This document shows, piece after piece, positions 1 through 5,241 of a stretch of DNA of 44,369 nt. Position 1 is the stretch's first letter, and the number at the start of each line of letters is the position of its first letter. Both the position numbers and the translations under genes were made by a program. Where the stretch lies: IMG/VR virus record IMGVR_UViG_3300043464_001103, positions 1-44,369 of that record; one strand, 5' to 3'. The DNA is from a virus. The notes beneath the pieces were generated by a model. That model was not told where the DNA came from. It saw only the letters and a list, made by a program, of their open reading frames with translations, and made no database searches.

Positions 1-217
1 GCATTGCCATGATTGCGACACTTTCCGAATCGCCATCCCACTCATAGAGATCGGGTGAGTGATCCCCATAGTGGTCATTTTCGACCATCCATTCGTGCAT
101 GTCACACCCCATGACATCTTGACCGTCTTGGGGTGTGTAGGTGTCGAGCAGGGTTTCCATGCCATCCTCCAGCTTGAAGAGATGCCATGCCATCTTGGGT
201 GCGTCTGGTGTTTTCAT
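1..217 (-). CDS. Partial hypothetical protein (runs off left edge)
   Basis: An open frame starts at the ATG read at 217 and stays open for 72 codons to the window edge, so the C-terminus is missing. The visible part begins MKTPDAPKMAWHLFKLEDG and is strongly acidic, with many Asp and Glu residues and repeated Met/His/Trp; I recognise no family. It is the most downstream gene of the leftward cluster, 8 nt after the stop of a small membrane ORF. The leader just before the ATG (AACCTCAAAC) is G-poor and lacks a Shine-Dalgarno, like other genes of this cluster. Real-gene support comes from the clean frame, the consistent start context and its place in the co-directional run. Confidence 0.6.
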   Translation of the reverse strand, partial: MKTPDAPKMAWHLFKLEDGMETLLDTYTPQDGQDVMGCDMHEWMVENDHYGDHSPDLYEWDGDSESVAIMAM

Positions 218-225
218 GTTTGAGG

Positions 226-357
226 TTAACTGAGCCACCGTTCAAGGGTGGCGGGGTTGGGGGTGACTGAGATTAGGCCTGAATCCTTTAGCGTGCGATA
301 TACAGCGTAAAGGAGGTTGGCGAGGACGAACAAGAGGAGGAGGCAACCTGCTTTCAC
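226..357 (-). CDS. Small membrane protein, GTG start
   Basis: This 43-codon frame starts with GTG overlapping the TGA of the preceding gene (GTGA), an arrangement seen repeatedly in this genome and typical of translational coupling. The product opens with one Lys and then a strongly hydrophobic stretch (residues about 4-19, GCLLLLFVLANLLYAVY), followed by a short polar tail ending TLERWLS. It is predicted to be a single-pass inner-membrane peptide with its tail outside or inside depending on charge. No family is recognised. The frame, coupling and hydrophobic helix support a real gene; the function is unknown. Confidence 0.55.
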   Translation of the reverse strand: MKAGCLLLLFVLANLLYAVYRTLKDSGLISVTPNPATLERWLS

Positions 358-569
358 AACCGTGCCCCCTTTTCTGCGCAGGTGGCTTGTTTGATTGCTG
401 CGCGGGCACTGTCGGCAAACGCCTTTTCATGCTCGTCAAGGGTGTCGTTTGCTTCAATGCGTTCAATGAGCAGCAAGCCCAACCTCAACGCTTCCAGCAT
501 TGCGGGGGCGGCATCAGAGAATGCTTTGGCTTGGCGTTTGGCCTTCCGATTTGATTCAGTGTAATTCAT
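354..569 (-). CDS. Hypothetical helical protein (71 aa)
   Basis: The product starts MNYTESNRKAKRQAKAFSD and is predicted almost wholly alpha-helical, with a basic N-terminus and an amphipathic middle (MLEALRLGLLLIERIEAND) followed by charged heptads. The chosen ATG at 569 overlaps the stop of an 11-codon hydrophobic frame (ATGA), so a longer upstream extension of the same frame is unlikely. Its own stop overlaps the GTG of the downstream membrane ORF. Short helical proteins of this sort are common in early regions of phages; no specific family or function can be assigned. Confidence 0.65.
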   Translation of the reverse strand: MNYTESNRKAKRQAKAFSDAAPAMLEALRLGLLLIERIEANDTLDEHEKAFADSARAAIKQATCAEKGARL

Positions 570-603
570 GGCAGGATGATGAGGGCGAGGATTGCGAACA
601 TGA

Positions 604-678
604 TCAAGACCCCATAGCAATCAAGCGGGCTAGGGGTTTGGTGATCTGCATGAGGTGTCTTTTTGTGCGTGGGTGCAT
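604..678 (-). CDS. Possible 24-residue peptide gene
   Basis: A 24-codon frame starts at 678 with the CACCATG context shared by many genes of this genome and encodes a basic peptide (MHPRTKRHLMQITKPLARL and five more residues). It fills the gap between the 124-residue protein gene and the 71-residue protein gene. The frame is too short for coding statistics, and an 11-codon hydrophobic frame (MFAILALIILP, about 566-601) lies just downstream with an ATGA overlap to the next gene. It may be a real micro-gene or simply leader sequence. Confidence 0.25.
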   Translation of the reverse strand: MHPRTKRHLMQITKPLARLIAMGS

Positions 679-695
679 GGTGAGCGGGGGTTCAA

Positions 696-1070
696 TTATC
701 GCTTTTGAATGAACTCAATTGCGCTGTGGATTTGGTTGCGAAGGACACGATCCACGATGGACACCGTCCAAAGCAACTCAGCCAGTGCTTCCTGCGTCAT
801 TTGTGGCTCATAGCCTGAAACGTCTGCGTTTTTAAGCCAAGGGAGGTCGTCCGGGGCTTGCCATACTCCTCCCATTCCTGCCTTGCCCACCACCTCTTCC
901 CCACAGAGTATTACGGTTGCAGTTATATCCGCATTCCATGCGTCCCAGCCATCAGGTCGAACATCATCGTGCCCATCATGTTCCCCTCGGTCTGGGTCTG
1001 GCGACCATGTGGTTTTGATGCAGATGGAGGGTGCAATCTTTGCCAATTTTTTCTGTAGTGTAGTTTTCAT
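696..1070 (-). CDS. Hypothetical acidic protein (124 aa)
   Basis: The start is placed at the ATG at 1070, in the context GACACCATGAAAAC used by neighbouring genes, and not at the upstream in-frame Met that would run through the intergenic hairpins. The product starts MKTTLQKKLAKIAPSICIK and has a central Asp/His/Trp-rich stretch (DPDRGEHDGHDDVRPDGWD), then a mixed alpha/beta region. It ends with a helix closing in KR. I recognise no family. It sits directly downstream of a stacked-hairpin leader, suggesting post-transcriptional control of its translation. Confidence 0.7.
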   Translation of the reverse strand: MKTTLQKKLAKIAPSICIKTTWSPDPDRGEHDGHDDVRPDGWDAWNADITATVILCGEEVVGKAGMGGVWQAPDDLPWLKNADVSGYEPQMTQEALAELLWTVSIVDRVLRNQIHSAIEFIQKR

Positions 1071-1150
1071 GGTGTCTTTTTCGGTTTGGGGGGTCGTTGT
1101 GACCCCCTCATTGCCCTCACCCTCTGTCACAGAGTGGGGGTGTGAGGGGA
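1071..1150 (-). promoter_or_regulatory. Stacked-hairpin leader upstream of the 124-aa gene
   Basis: In the leftward RNA this gap holds an outer pairing CCCTCAC/GTGAGGG with an inner CTCTG-TGA-CAGAG hairpin, then a second hairpin GGGGGTC-ACAAC-GACCCCC about 25 nt before the ATG. The 5' part of the second hairpin can instead pair upstream (GATCCCCTCA with TGAGGGGGTC), so the two folds compete. There is no U-run, which argues against a plain intrinsic terminator. The ACAAC loop recurs in the leader at 1784-1861 with compensatory stem changes. Confidence 0.5.
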
Positions 1151-1783
1151 TCAAGCGAATGTGCCTTTAAAGGTGACCGTGCCGAGGTTTTTGTGGGTGA
1201 CCTCCTGCGTGAAGAATGTGGTGAGGTCTGGGTGGGGGTTGACGGTGACTTCATATGCACCCCACTTGCCCGCAATCGGCGCACCTGCCTTTTCTGCCTC
1301 TTGGGGAGTGGCAAATTGGTGTTGCAGGTGGCGGGGGTTGCAGGTGACCCCATAGCCCACTGAAAGAATCCAGTGCGCCTTTTCATCGTCGTGGGTGAGG
1401 CGGAAGGGTGAGCCGCAATTGTGCATGGAGGGGATGCTTTTGACCTCTGCATCCAAGGCGACGAACTTTTTGAGGAACTTCACTTTGCGGACGTTTTCCC
1501 GGATGACTGCGGCGGGGTATGGGTTGGTGGCAATGGTTGCCACCGTCCACTCATCTACAGCTTCCAGAGTGCGCTTGTGATGCGTTGCAGGGGGTAGCAA
1601 GGCCCGAATGCGCCTAGCCTCCACCATGTCCTCCCTGCCGTGTGTGCCTTCGCACACGTCACCGTGTCGGCGGGATTCGAACGTGATCGTTTCACCATCA
1701 AGGGAGAATTCAAACCATGTCGGGTGTGCCCGTTTTTTAACTTCATCCAGTGTCAGTGTTTTCGTTTTCGTTTTCGTTTTCAT
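1151..1783 (-). CDS. Hypothetical protein (210 aa)
   Basis: The product begins MKTKTKTKTLTLDEVKKRA; the KT run comes from a short ACGAAA hexanucleotide repeat. The body is mixed alpha/beta with several Cys/His positions, and the C-terminal half looks like a small domain containing WILSVGYGVTC and a segment with GAPIAGKWGAYEVTV. I do not recognise a family. The start at 1783 follows the G-poor leader and hairpin pair of 1784-1861 and has no Shine-Dalgarno. It is part of the leftward early or accessory run. Confidence 0.75.
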   Translation of the reverse strand: MKTKTKTKTLTLDEVKKRAHPTWFEFSLDGETITFESRRHGDVCEGTHGREDMVEARRIRALLPPATHHKRTLEAVDEWTVATIATNPYPAAVIRENVRKVKFLKKFVALDAEVKSIPSMHNCGSPFRLTHDDEKAHWILSVGYGVTCNPRHLQHQFATPQEAEKAGAPIAGKWGAYEVTVNPHPDLTTFFTQEVTHKNLGTVTFKGTFA

Positions 1784-1861
1784 ATGATGTCTTTTCGTTT
1801 TTGGGGGATCGTTGTGATCCCCTCAGTACCGCACCCCCGAAAGGGTGCGGCGTTGAAGGTT
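1784..1861 (-). promoter_or_regulatory. Stacked-hairpin leader upstream of the 210-aa gene
   Basis: Read leftward, the gap contains CCGCACCC-TTTCGG-GGGTGCGG, then GGGGATC-ACAAC-GATCCCC, then an A/C-rich spacer ending at the ATG. The second hairpin has the same ACAAC loop and position as that at 1071-1150, but one stem pair differs on both arms (G-C there, A-T here), a covariation supporting RNA structure. No U-run follows. Confidence 0.5.
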
Positions 1862-2302
1862 TCAGGGCAGAGGCTTTTCATTGTAGGGGTTGCTTTCCAG
1901 CCATATAGTTGGCACATCAAAACTGATGTCCTCGTAGTATGCTTTGAGGCTTTCCAGCAGGATGGCACATTGGTCGTTGATCACCAGCAGTTGCCCCGTC
2001 CACAGATGCACCAAATCCCCCGCCCAAACCTCCTCCTCAGAGGTGACCTTTTCAATGAAGGTGGTGAGGGACTGGTTTTGGGTGTCGTCCTTTTCAGTGT
2101 GCGGGGCTTGTTCACCAAAGGCGAGGAAGGGACGGTCGACAGTTTCGCAGTCTTCGAAGTCCACAATGTCCCTGTATAGGACGATGGTTTCGCTGTCTAT
2201 GCCGAGGATTTGACCGCTTTTCAGGTTGATGAAATCAACAGGGCAGCAACCCCCCGAATCATAGGTTTCAACGGATAGGATGTGGTGGTGGGGTGCGTTC
2301 AT
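1862..2302 (-). CDS. Hypothetical acidic protein (146 aa)
   Basis: The product begins MNAPHHHILSVETYDSGGC and is rich in Asp and Glu (residues about 45-95), with beta-prone stretches such as DLVHLWTGQLLVINDQCAILLE. A compact domain ends in NPYNEKPLP. No family is recognised. The acidic surface is reminiscent of small phage proteins that bind host DNA-binding proteins, but that is speculation. The start at 2302 has no Shine-Dalgarno, preceded by a run of A and C. Confidence 0.7.
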   Translation of the reverse strand: MNAPHHHILSVETYDSGGCCPVDFINLKSGQILGIDSETIVLYRDIVDFEDCETVDRPFLAFGEQAPHTEKDDTQNQSLTTFIEKVTSEEEVWAGDLVHLWTGQLLVINDQCAILLESLKAYYEDISFDVPTIWLESNPYNEKPLP

Positions 2303-2335
2303 GGCAGGGGTTTTTCAGTTTGGGTTGGGGTGGGT

Positions 2336-2620
2336 TTAGGAGTTAGAGAAAAGGTTGAAGACTGCTTCCCAATCACTACGTGACACCGCAATCACCCAAT
2401 GACCTGCCTTGACGGTTCCAATGGTTTGCACCGGAATGCCCTTTTCGGAAAGGAAGGTTTCGAGGGTGGTGAGGGTTCCGTTCGTGTATCCGTATGGTAG
2501 GAGAATGCGTTTGCCTTTGGTGGGCAATTCGTCACCTGCTACGGATAGACTAAAACGTGCGCCTCTGTGATTGGTGGGGGGCAGGTACTTGGCTGAGATG
2601 ATAATTGATGATGTGGTCAT
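2336..2620 (-). CDS. Hypothetical protein (94 aa)
   Basis: The start is set at the ATG at 2620 in the context ATCACACCATGAC, not at the far upstream in-frame Met that would overlap the neighbouring gene and its intergenic hairpins. The product begins MTTSSIIISAKYLPPTNHR and ends VSRSDWEAVFNLFSNS. It looks like a small alpha/beta protein with a strand-rich core. No family is recognised. It follows the stacked-hairpin leader at 2621-2706. Confidence 0.7.
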   Translation of the reverse strand: MTTSSIIISAKYLPPTNHRGARFSLSVAGDELPTKGKRILLPYGYTNGTLTTLETFLSEKGIPVQTIGTVKAGHWVIAVSRSDWEAVFNLFSNS

Positions 2621-2706
2621 GGTGTGATGTCTGGTTTGTTTGGGTTTGGGGGTTGCAACGTGCAACCCCTCAGTGCCACCCTCCCGAAAGAGGGCGGGGT
2701 GAGGGG
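2621..2706 (-). promoter_or_regulatory. Stacked, mutually exclusive hairpins upstream of the 94-aa gene
   Basis: Positions 2649-2669 form GGGGTTGCA-N3-TGCAACCCC, a perfect 9-bp stem. Positions 2665-2707 form an alternative structure with outer arms ACCCCTCA/TGAGGGGT enclosing CCCTC-N6-GAGGG. The two share 2665-2669, so only one can form at a time, which is an attenuator-like layout. No U-run is present on the leftward RNA. The leader then continues as A/C-rich sequence to the ATG. Confidence 0.5.
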
Positions 2707-3405
2707 TTATGCGTTGGTCACTGCGTCCGCTTTCTTTTTTGATGTGCCATGCGAGGGAAAGCCGATGATGACGGAACGGTTGCCCCGTGCGCACAACTGG
2801 CAGGTTGCGCAACTGACACCCAACCCCTCCGGCCCTTTCAGGTTTTGAGTAGCGGGGCAAATCACCACCTTCCTTCCTTTGGGGGTGGTGGTGTTTTGGG
2901 TGGTGGTGGATGGCACGACGACGACCACGGGGGCAATGGCGAGGTCAGCCAATTGGTCTGCATGGTCTAGCGTGTTGGCACTGAGATTGACCACAAATCC
3001 CCCTTCATTTGCTTTCTGTACCGCTTCACGATTGGAAGCCCCAACCCCATCCCCAATGACGGGTTTGTGTGTGTATGTAAAACCCCTTTTGCCGACATTC
3101 GCTTTGGTGAGGTCTCTGAGGAAGGCGGGGGCGATTAGATCACCCAACCCTGCTAAATCACCAGCTTGGTTATGCCTCCACAACTGCCCATTCGGAAGGG
3201 AGGCAATTGCGGCAATGAATGCGGGCCAATCCATTCCACGTTGCCCCAAGGTTACCGCTTTGAAGTGAATGGCAAGGGGGCCAGATTCGGCATAACAACC
3301 GTTGCCCTTGAAAGGGCAGGTGGGGCATTGATGGGCACTTGATGTTGAAACTGGAATTGGGCCAGTTTTGACGTTGCTGGATTTGAGGGTGAGATGTGTT
3401 TTCAT
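2707..3405 (-). CDS. Conserved phage Cys-rich protein (DUF7227-like)
   Basis: The 232-residue product resembles a family widespread in phages whose members begin with a short lead-in, a KTGPIPVS-like motif, then a Cys cluster. Here residues about 13-22 give KTGPIPVSTS, followed by CPTCPFKGNGCYAE, then GPLAIHF and LWRHNQAGDL. A second Cys cluster lies near the C-terminus (CPAT, then SCATCQLC). The spaced cysteines suggest a metal or Fe-S site, possibly a divergent radical-SAM-like fold, but the biochemical role is not established. The start at 3405 has the CATCACCATG context. Family recognition is from memory of the motif pattern; function is open. Confidence 0.7.
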   Translation of the reverse strand: MKTHLTLKSSNVKTGPIPVSTSSAHQCPTCPFKGNGCYAESGPLAIHFKAVTLGQRGMDWPAFIAAIASLPNGQLWRHNQAGDLAGLGDLIAPAFLRDLTKANVGKRGFTYTHKPVIGDGVGASNREAVQKANEGGFVVNLSANTLDHADQLADLAIAPVVVVVPSTTTQNTTTPKGRKVVICPATQNLKGPEGLGVSCATCQLCARGNRSVIIGFPSHGTSKKKADAVTNA

Positions 3406-3438
3406 GGTGATGAGTTGTGGGGGTTTGGGGTTGTGGGT

Positions 3439-3627
3439 TTATTCGGCGGATGTGCCAAGGTTGAGGAATGCGGCTCCAATGAATGAGAGGGGGAAAAAGG
3501 CGAGGAAGCCCAAAATCACACCGGGGGAGTTGTATGTTGATGTGTGCCACACCCCATAAGGAAGGATGGCGATAGCGGACAAAATGAAGAGAGTTCCGAG
3601 GGAATAAAGGATAGTGGCGAGTTTCAT
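3439..3627 (-). CDS. Small two-helix membrane protein (62 aa)
   Basis: The start is taken at the ATG at 3627 (context CAAACATATGAAA), about 25 nt downstream of a sigma70-like promoter. An in-frame Met 34 codons upstream would place the promoter inside the gene. The product has two hydrophobic segments: residues about 4-22 (ATILYSLGTLFILSAIAIL) and about 34-54 (VILGFLAFFPLSFIGAAFL), so it is probably an integral inner-membrane protein. It is the first gene of the leftward transcript. The family is unknown; superinfection exclusion or another membrane role is possible but not shown. Confidence 0.65.
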   Translation of the reverse strand: MKLATILYSLGTLFILSAIAILPYGVWHTSTYNSPGVILGFLAFFPLSFIGAAFLNLGTSAE

Positions 3628-3658
3628 ATGTTTGGATGTTTGGGTTAACTGACACCCC

Positions 3659-3686
3659 AGAATAGACCTATAGGGGCAAACGTCAA
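3659..3686 (-). promoter_or_regulatory. Sigma70-like leftward promoter
   Basis: On the minus strand a -35-like TTGACG (3681-3686) is followed after 16 nt by a -10-like TATTCT (3659-3664), placing the start near 3652 and giving a leader of about 25 nt to the ATG at 3627. The match to the bacterial housekeeping consensus is good but not perfect. The 12-mer CACTTGACGTTT around the -35 recurs at 38545-38556. Confidence 0.55.
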
Positions 3687-3728
3687 GTGTGGAATGTGAA
3701 ATTACCCAAAAATAATCCGAGACCCCCA

Positions 3729-4003
3729 TGCCTGGTTAAATCCTGCCTAGTTGGGGAGGTTAGCGGACATCTACTGGGCAGGCTGGAATCCTTATTCCAT
3801 AAGGGATTGCGGAGTTTCTGCCTGATTACCTAATTAATTCTGGAAAGTTAATGGGCGGGGGAAAGAAAAACGAAAAAGGGAATCTGCTAATTTTTGTGGG
3901 TGATGTGTATTGGTTTGGGGGATTTTATTGGGTAATTAGGCAGAGGCCCATTCTATAAGGGTTGCAGCCTGCCTAGTTATGGTAATTATGGGGCAACTAG
4001 GCA
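3729..4003. repeat. TGCCTRRTT box cluster (operator/promoter candidates)
   Basis: Plus-strand copies lie at 3729-3737, 3744-3752, 3819-3827 and 3970-3978; minus-strand copies at 3934-3942 and 3995-4003. The pair 3970-3978 and 3995-4003 forms an inverted repeat with a 16-nt spacer. Two copies extend to TGCCTRATTACC (3819-3830 and 3931-3942). An identical 17-mer to the 3930-3946 copy occurs at 18992-19008. Clustered, inverted and upstream of divergent genes, they look like binding sites for a regulator; the HTH protein encoded at 43622-43840 is a candidate. Confidence 0.5.
3951..3993 (+). repeat. Repeated ~43-bp element, copy 1
   Basis: This block resembles 4701-4742: the first 20 nt (TTCTATAAGGGTTSCAGCCT) match with a single difference, and GTAATT followed by ATGGGG is shared at the far end. 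A shorter relative (TTCCATAAGGG) lies at 3796-3806. Both full copies sit upstream of rightward genes (the small terminase subunit; the Zn-ribbon protein and large terminase subunit), suggesting promoters or regulator sites. Confidence 0.45.
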
Positions 4004-4056
4004 TCAACTGACTTGTTTGGGGTTGCTGGGGATTTGAGATGGGGGGATGGTTTGGG

Positions 4057-4650
4057 ATGAGTTCAACGTACAAGTTAAAAAGTTGGGAAGAGGTCTGGGC
4101 TATGGAATATGTGAGCAATGGGGGCAACGCCACCAAAGCCTATCAAGTTGCAAGACCGAATGCGGGGTTGGCAACGTGTCAAACTGAGGGTTCAAGGATG
4201 GCACGGGATGAGATTATAATGGAGGAAGTGGGCAGGTTGAGGGTTGCGGGGGTCACCTCAAAATTCCTCAGCAATGAGGAACGAAGGCAGTTTCTAGCGG
4301 ACACGGTGCGGGCCAATCCCCAAACTGTGATGAGCGACAAACCCCACCTTGCCCAATCGGTAAAGGTCACACGCCGAATCACAGAGTCCGGTGAGGTGGA
4401 AGAAAGGGTGGAAGTGAAGTTAGCGGACAAGTTAAAAGCCATTGCCCTTGATGCGGCAATGGCTGGAGAATTGGCCCCCGCTCAAGCTGGGGCAGCTTCT
4501 CCCATAGCATCCGCTCTTGATGCACTGATGGGTCTCGCAACCCCTGCCCCTGCCCCTGCCCCTGCCCCTGCCCCTGCCCCTGCCCCTGCCCCTGCCCCTG
4601 CCCCTGCCCCTGCCCTGCTTGCATTGGATGATGGGGGGGATTTGCTCTAA
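4057..4650 (+). CDS. terS: Terminase small subunit
   Basis: This is the DNA-recognition subunit of the packaging motor. The N-terminal half fits the Terminase_2 family: residues about 12-45 contain EYVSNGGNATKAYQVA followed by a second helix with GSRMARDEIIMEEV, corresponding to the family helix-turn-helix. The middle (NEERRQFLADTVRAN and onward) matches the family oligomerisation region. The C-terminus is unusual: a run of 12 Pro-Ala dipeptides, then a tail ending LDDGGDLL. The start at 4057 follows a G-rich stretch; the ATG at 4039 is an alternative six codons upstream. Its position just ahead of the large subunit fits. Confidence 0.85.
   Translation: MSSTYKLKSWEEVWAMEYVSNGGNATKAYQVARPNAGLATCQTEGSRMARDEIIMEEVGRLRVAGVTSKFLSNEERRQFLADTVRANPQTVMSDKPHLAQSVKVTRRITESGEVEERVEVKLADKLKAIALDAAMAGELAPAQAGAASPIASALDALMGLATPAPAPAPAPAPAPAPAPAPAPAPALLALDDGGDLL
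4541..4612 (+). repeat. 12-copy CCCCTG hexanucleotide tandem repeat
   Basis: Twelve perfect copies of CCCCTG lie in frame within the small terminase gene and encode (Pro-Ala)12. Because the unit is 6 nt, slippage would change linker length without shifting frame. The result is probably a stiff extended linker between the DNA-binding/oligomerisation core and the acidic tail. Confidence 0.9.
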
Positions 4651-4694
4651 TCGGGGCATAACTACATACAACAACCGTATGACCAAATGCGATT

Positions 4695-4742
4695 CCCTTA
4701 TTCTATAAGGGTTCCAGCCTATTGAGACAGTAATTGATGGGG
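4695..4742 (+). repeat. Repeated ~43-bp element, copy 2, with palindrome
   Basis: Positions 4701-4742 repeat the block at 3951-3993. This copy begins within a perfect palindrome CCCTTAT-TCT-ATAAGGG (4695-4711). It is a possible promoter or regulator site for the zinc-ribbon gene and large terminase subunit gene. Confidence 0.45.
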
Positions 4743-4778
4743 TGGGATGGGGTTGGGTGGCTTGATGAGACGCAACAA

Positions 4779-4810
4779 GGGCGACGATGGGGCGACGATG
4801 GGGCGACGAT
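4779..4810 (+). repeat. Three 11-bp direct repeats (iterons)
   Basis: GCGACGAT occurs at 4781-4788, 4792-4799 and 4803-4810, each separated by G-rich triplets to give an exact 11-bp period, about one helical turn. Same-face spacing suits cooperative protein binding, for example by an oligomeric small terminase. Confidence 0.7.
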
Positions 4811-4897
4811 TTGGCCTGGAATCCGGTGAGGGGGCCGGGGGGGAAGCCGCCCCCTTCGCCGCAAACACAAAATGACCCAATCCCCACAACCCCAAAA

Positions 4898-4997
4898 ATC
4901 CACACACCCTGATGTCCGCTAATCCACACACCACGATGTCCGTTAACCCCGATGTCCGCTACAACTTCAGACTTGACCGCAACTCCAATGTCCGTTA
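4898..4997 (+). repeat. GATGTCCGYTA repeats
   Basis: Copies start at 4911, 4935 and 4951, with a fourth at 4987 (AATGTCCGTTA). The first two are part of a 24-bp tandem duplication that also includes ATCCACACACC. A minus-strand copy with three more matching bases lies at 3758-3771. They fall just upstream of, or at the 5' end of, the zinc-ribbon gene depending on its true start. Confidence 0.6.
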
Positions 4998-5010
4998 CTC
5001 CTGCACCACC

Positions 5011-5241
5011 ATGTATGCCCACAACTTGATCAACAAACGCTTTGGGAAGCTCAAGGCTAAAAGGCGGGTGCGTAACCCCCTGCTCGACAGACGGGACGCA
5101 TGGTGGCTGTGTGAGTGTGATTGTGGATGCGAAGTGAGTGTGCCCGCCTACAACCTTAAACGGGGCAACACCAAGTCCTGCGGGTGCCTCAAGCATGGTC
5201 CCAAACCTGACGAATCACCCGAGGAGGACGACCTGCTATGA
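5011..5241 (+). CDS. Small zinc-ribbon protein (76 aa)
   Basis: The product carries a motif known from the N-terminal part of some phage HNH/AP2-type homing endonucleases: NKRFGKLKAKRRV, then WLCECDCGCEVSV, then NTKSCGCLK. The Cys residues (CxCxC and SCGC) probably bind zinc. No HNH catalytic core is present, so it may be a stand-alone DNA-binding remnant or an adaptor. The ATG at 5011 is in the CACCATG context common here; an alternative start at 4912 would translate the repeats. It ends PEEDDLL, one of the recurrent acidic tails. Its 3' end overlaps the large terminase start by 4 nt, so the two are probably coupled. Confidence 0.65.
   Translation: MYAHNLINKRFGKLKAKRRVRNPLLDRRDAWWLCECDCGCEVSVPAYNLKRGNTKSCGCLKHGPKPDESPEEDDLL

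Larger units (their letters stand above)
3628..4056. other. Divergent intergenic control region
   Basis: This 429-nt gap separates the leftward early genes from the rightward packaging genes. I see no convincing gene in it. It holds the leftward promoter (3659-3686), six TGCCTRRTT boxes in both orientations (3729-4003), an imperfect hairpin around TTATTCCATAAGGG (3789-3806), one copy of a repeated 43-bp element (3951-3993) and a GATGTCCGCTAACC copy on the minus strand (3758-3771). It is visibly more AT-rich than the flanking genes, as expected for a promoter and operator region. Confidence 0.7.
4651..5010 (+). other. Noncoding repeat-rich region between terminase subunit genes
   Basis: If the next gene starts at 5011, this 360-nt stretch is noncoding. 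It contains copy 2 of the 43-bp element, three 11-bp iterons, a G-rich tract with a loose GC-rich hairpin (about 4832-4856), and four GATGTCCGYTA-type repeats. A noncoding repeat-rich stretch between terminase genes is where a packaging initiation site (pac or cos) might lie, but nothing in the sequence proves this. Confidence 0.5.

Noticed and set aside
4379-5196. Minus-strand frames opposite the Pro-Ala repeat (Gly-Gln or Arg-Gly repeats)
   Set aside because: They are antisense readings of the CCCCTG repeat and have no supporting start context.
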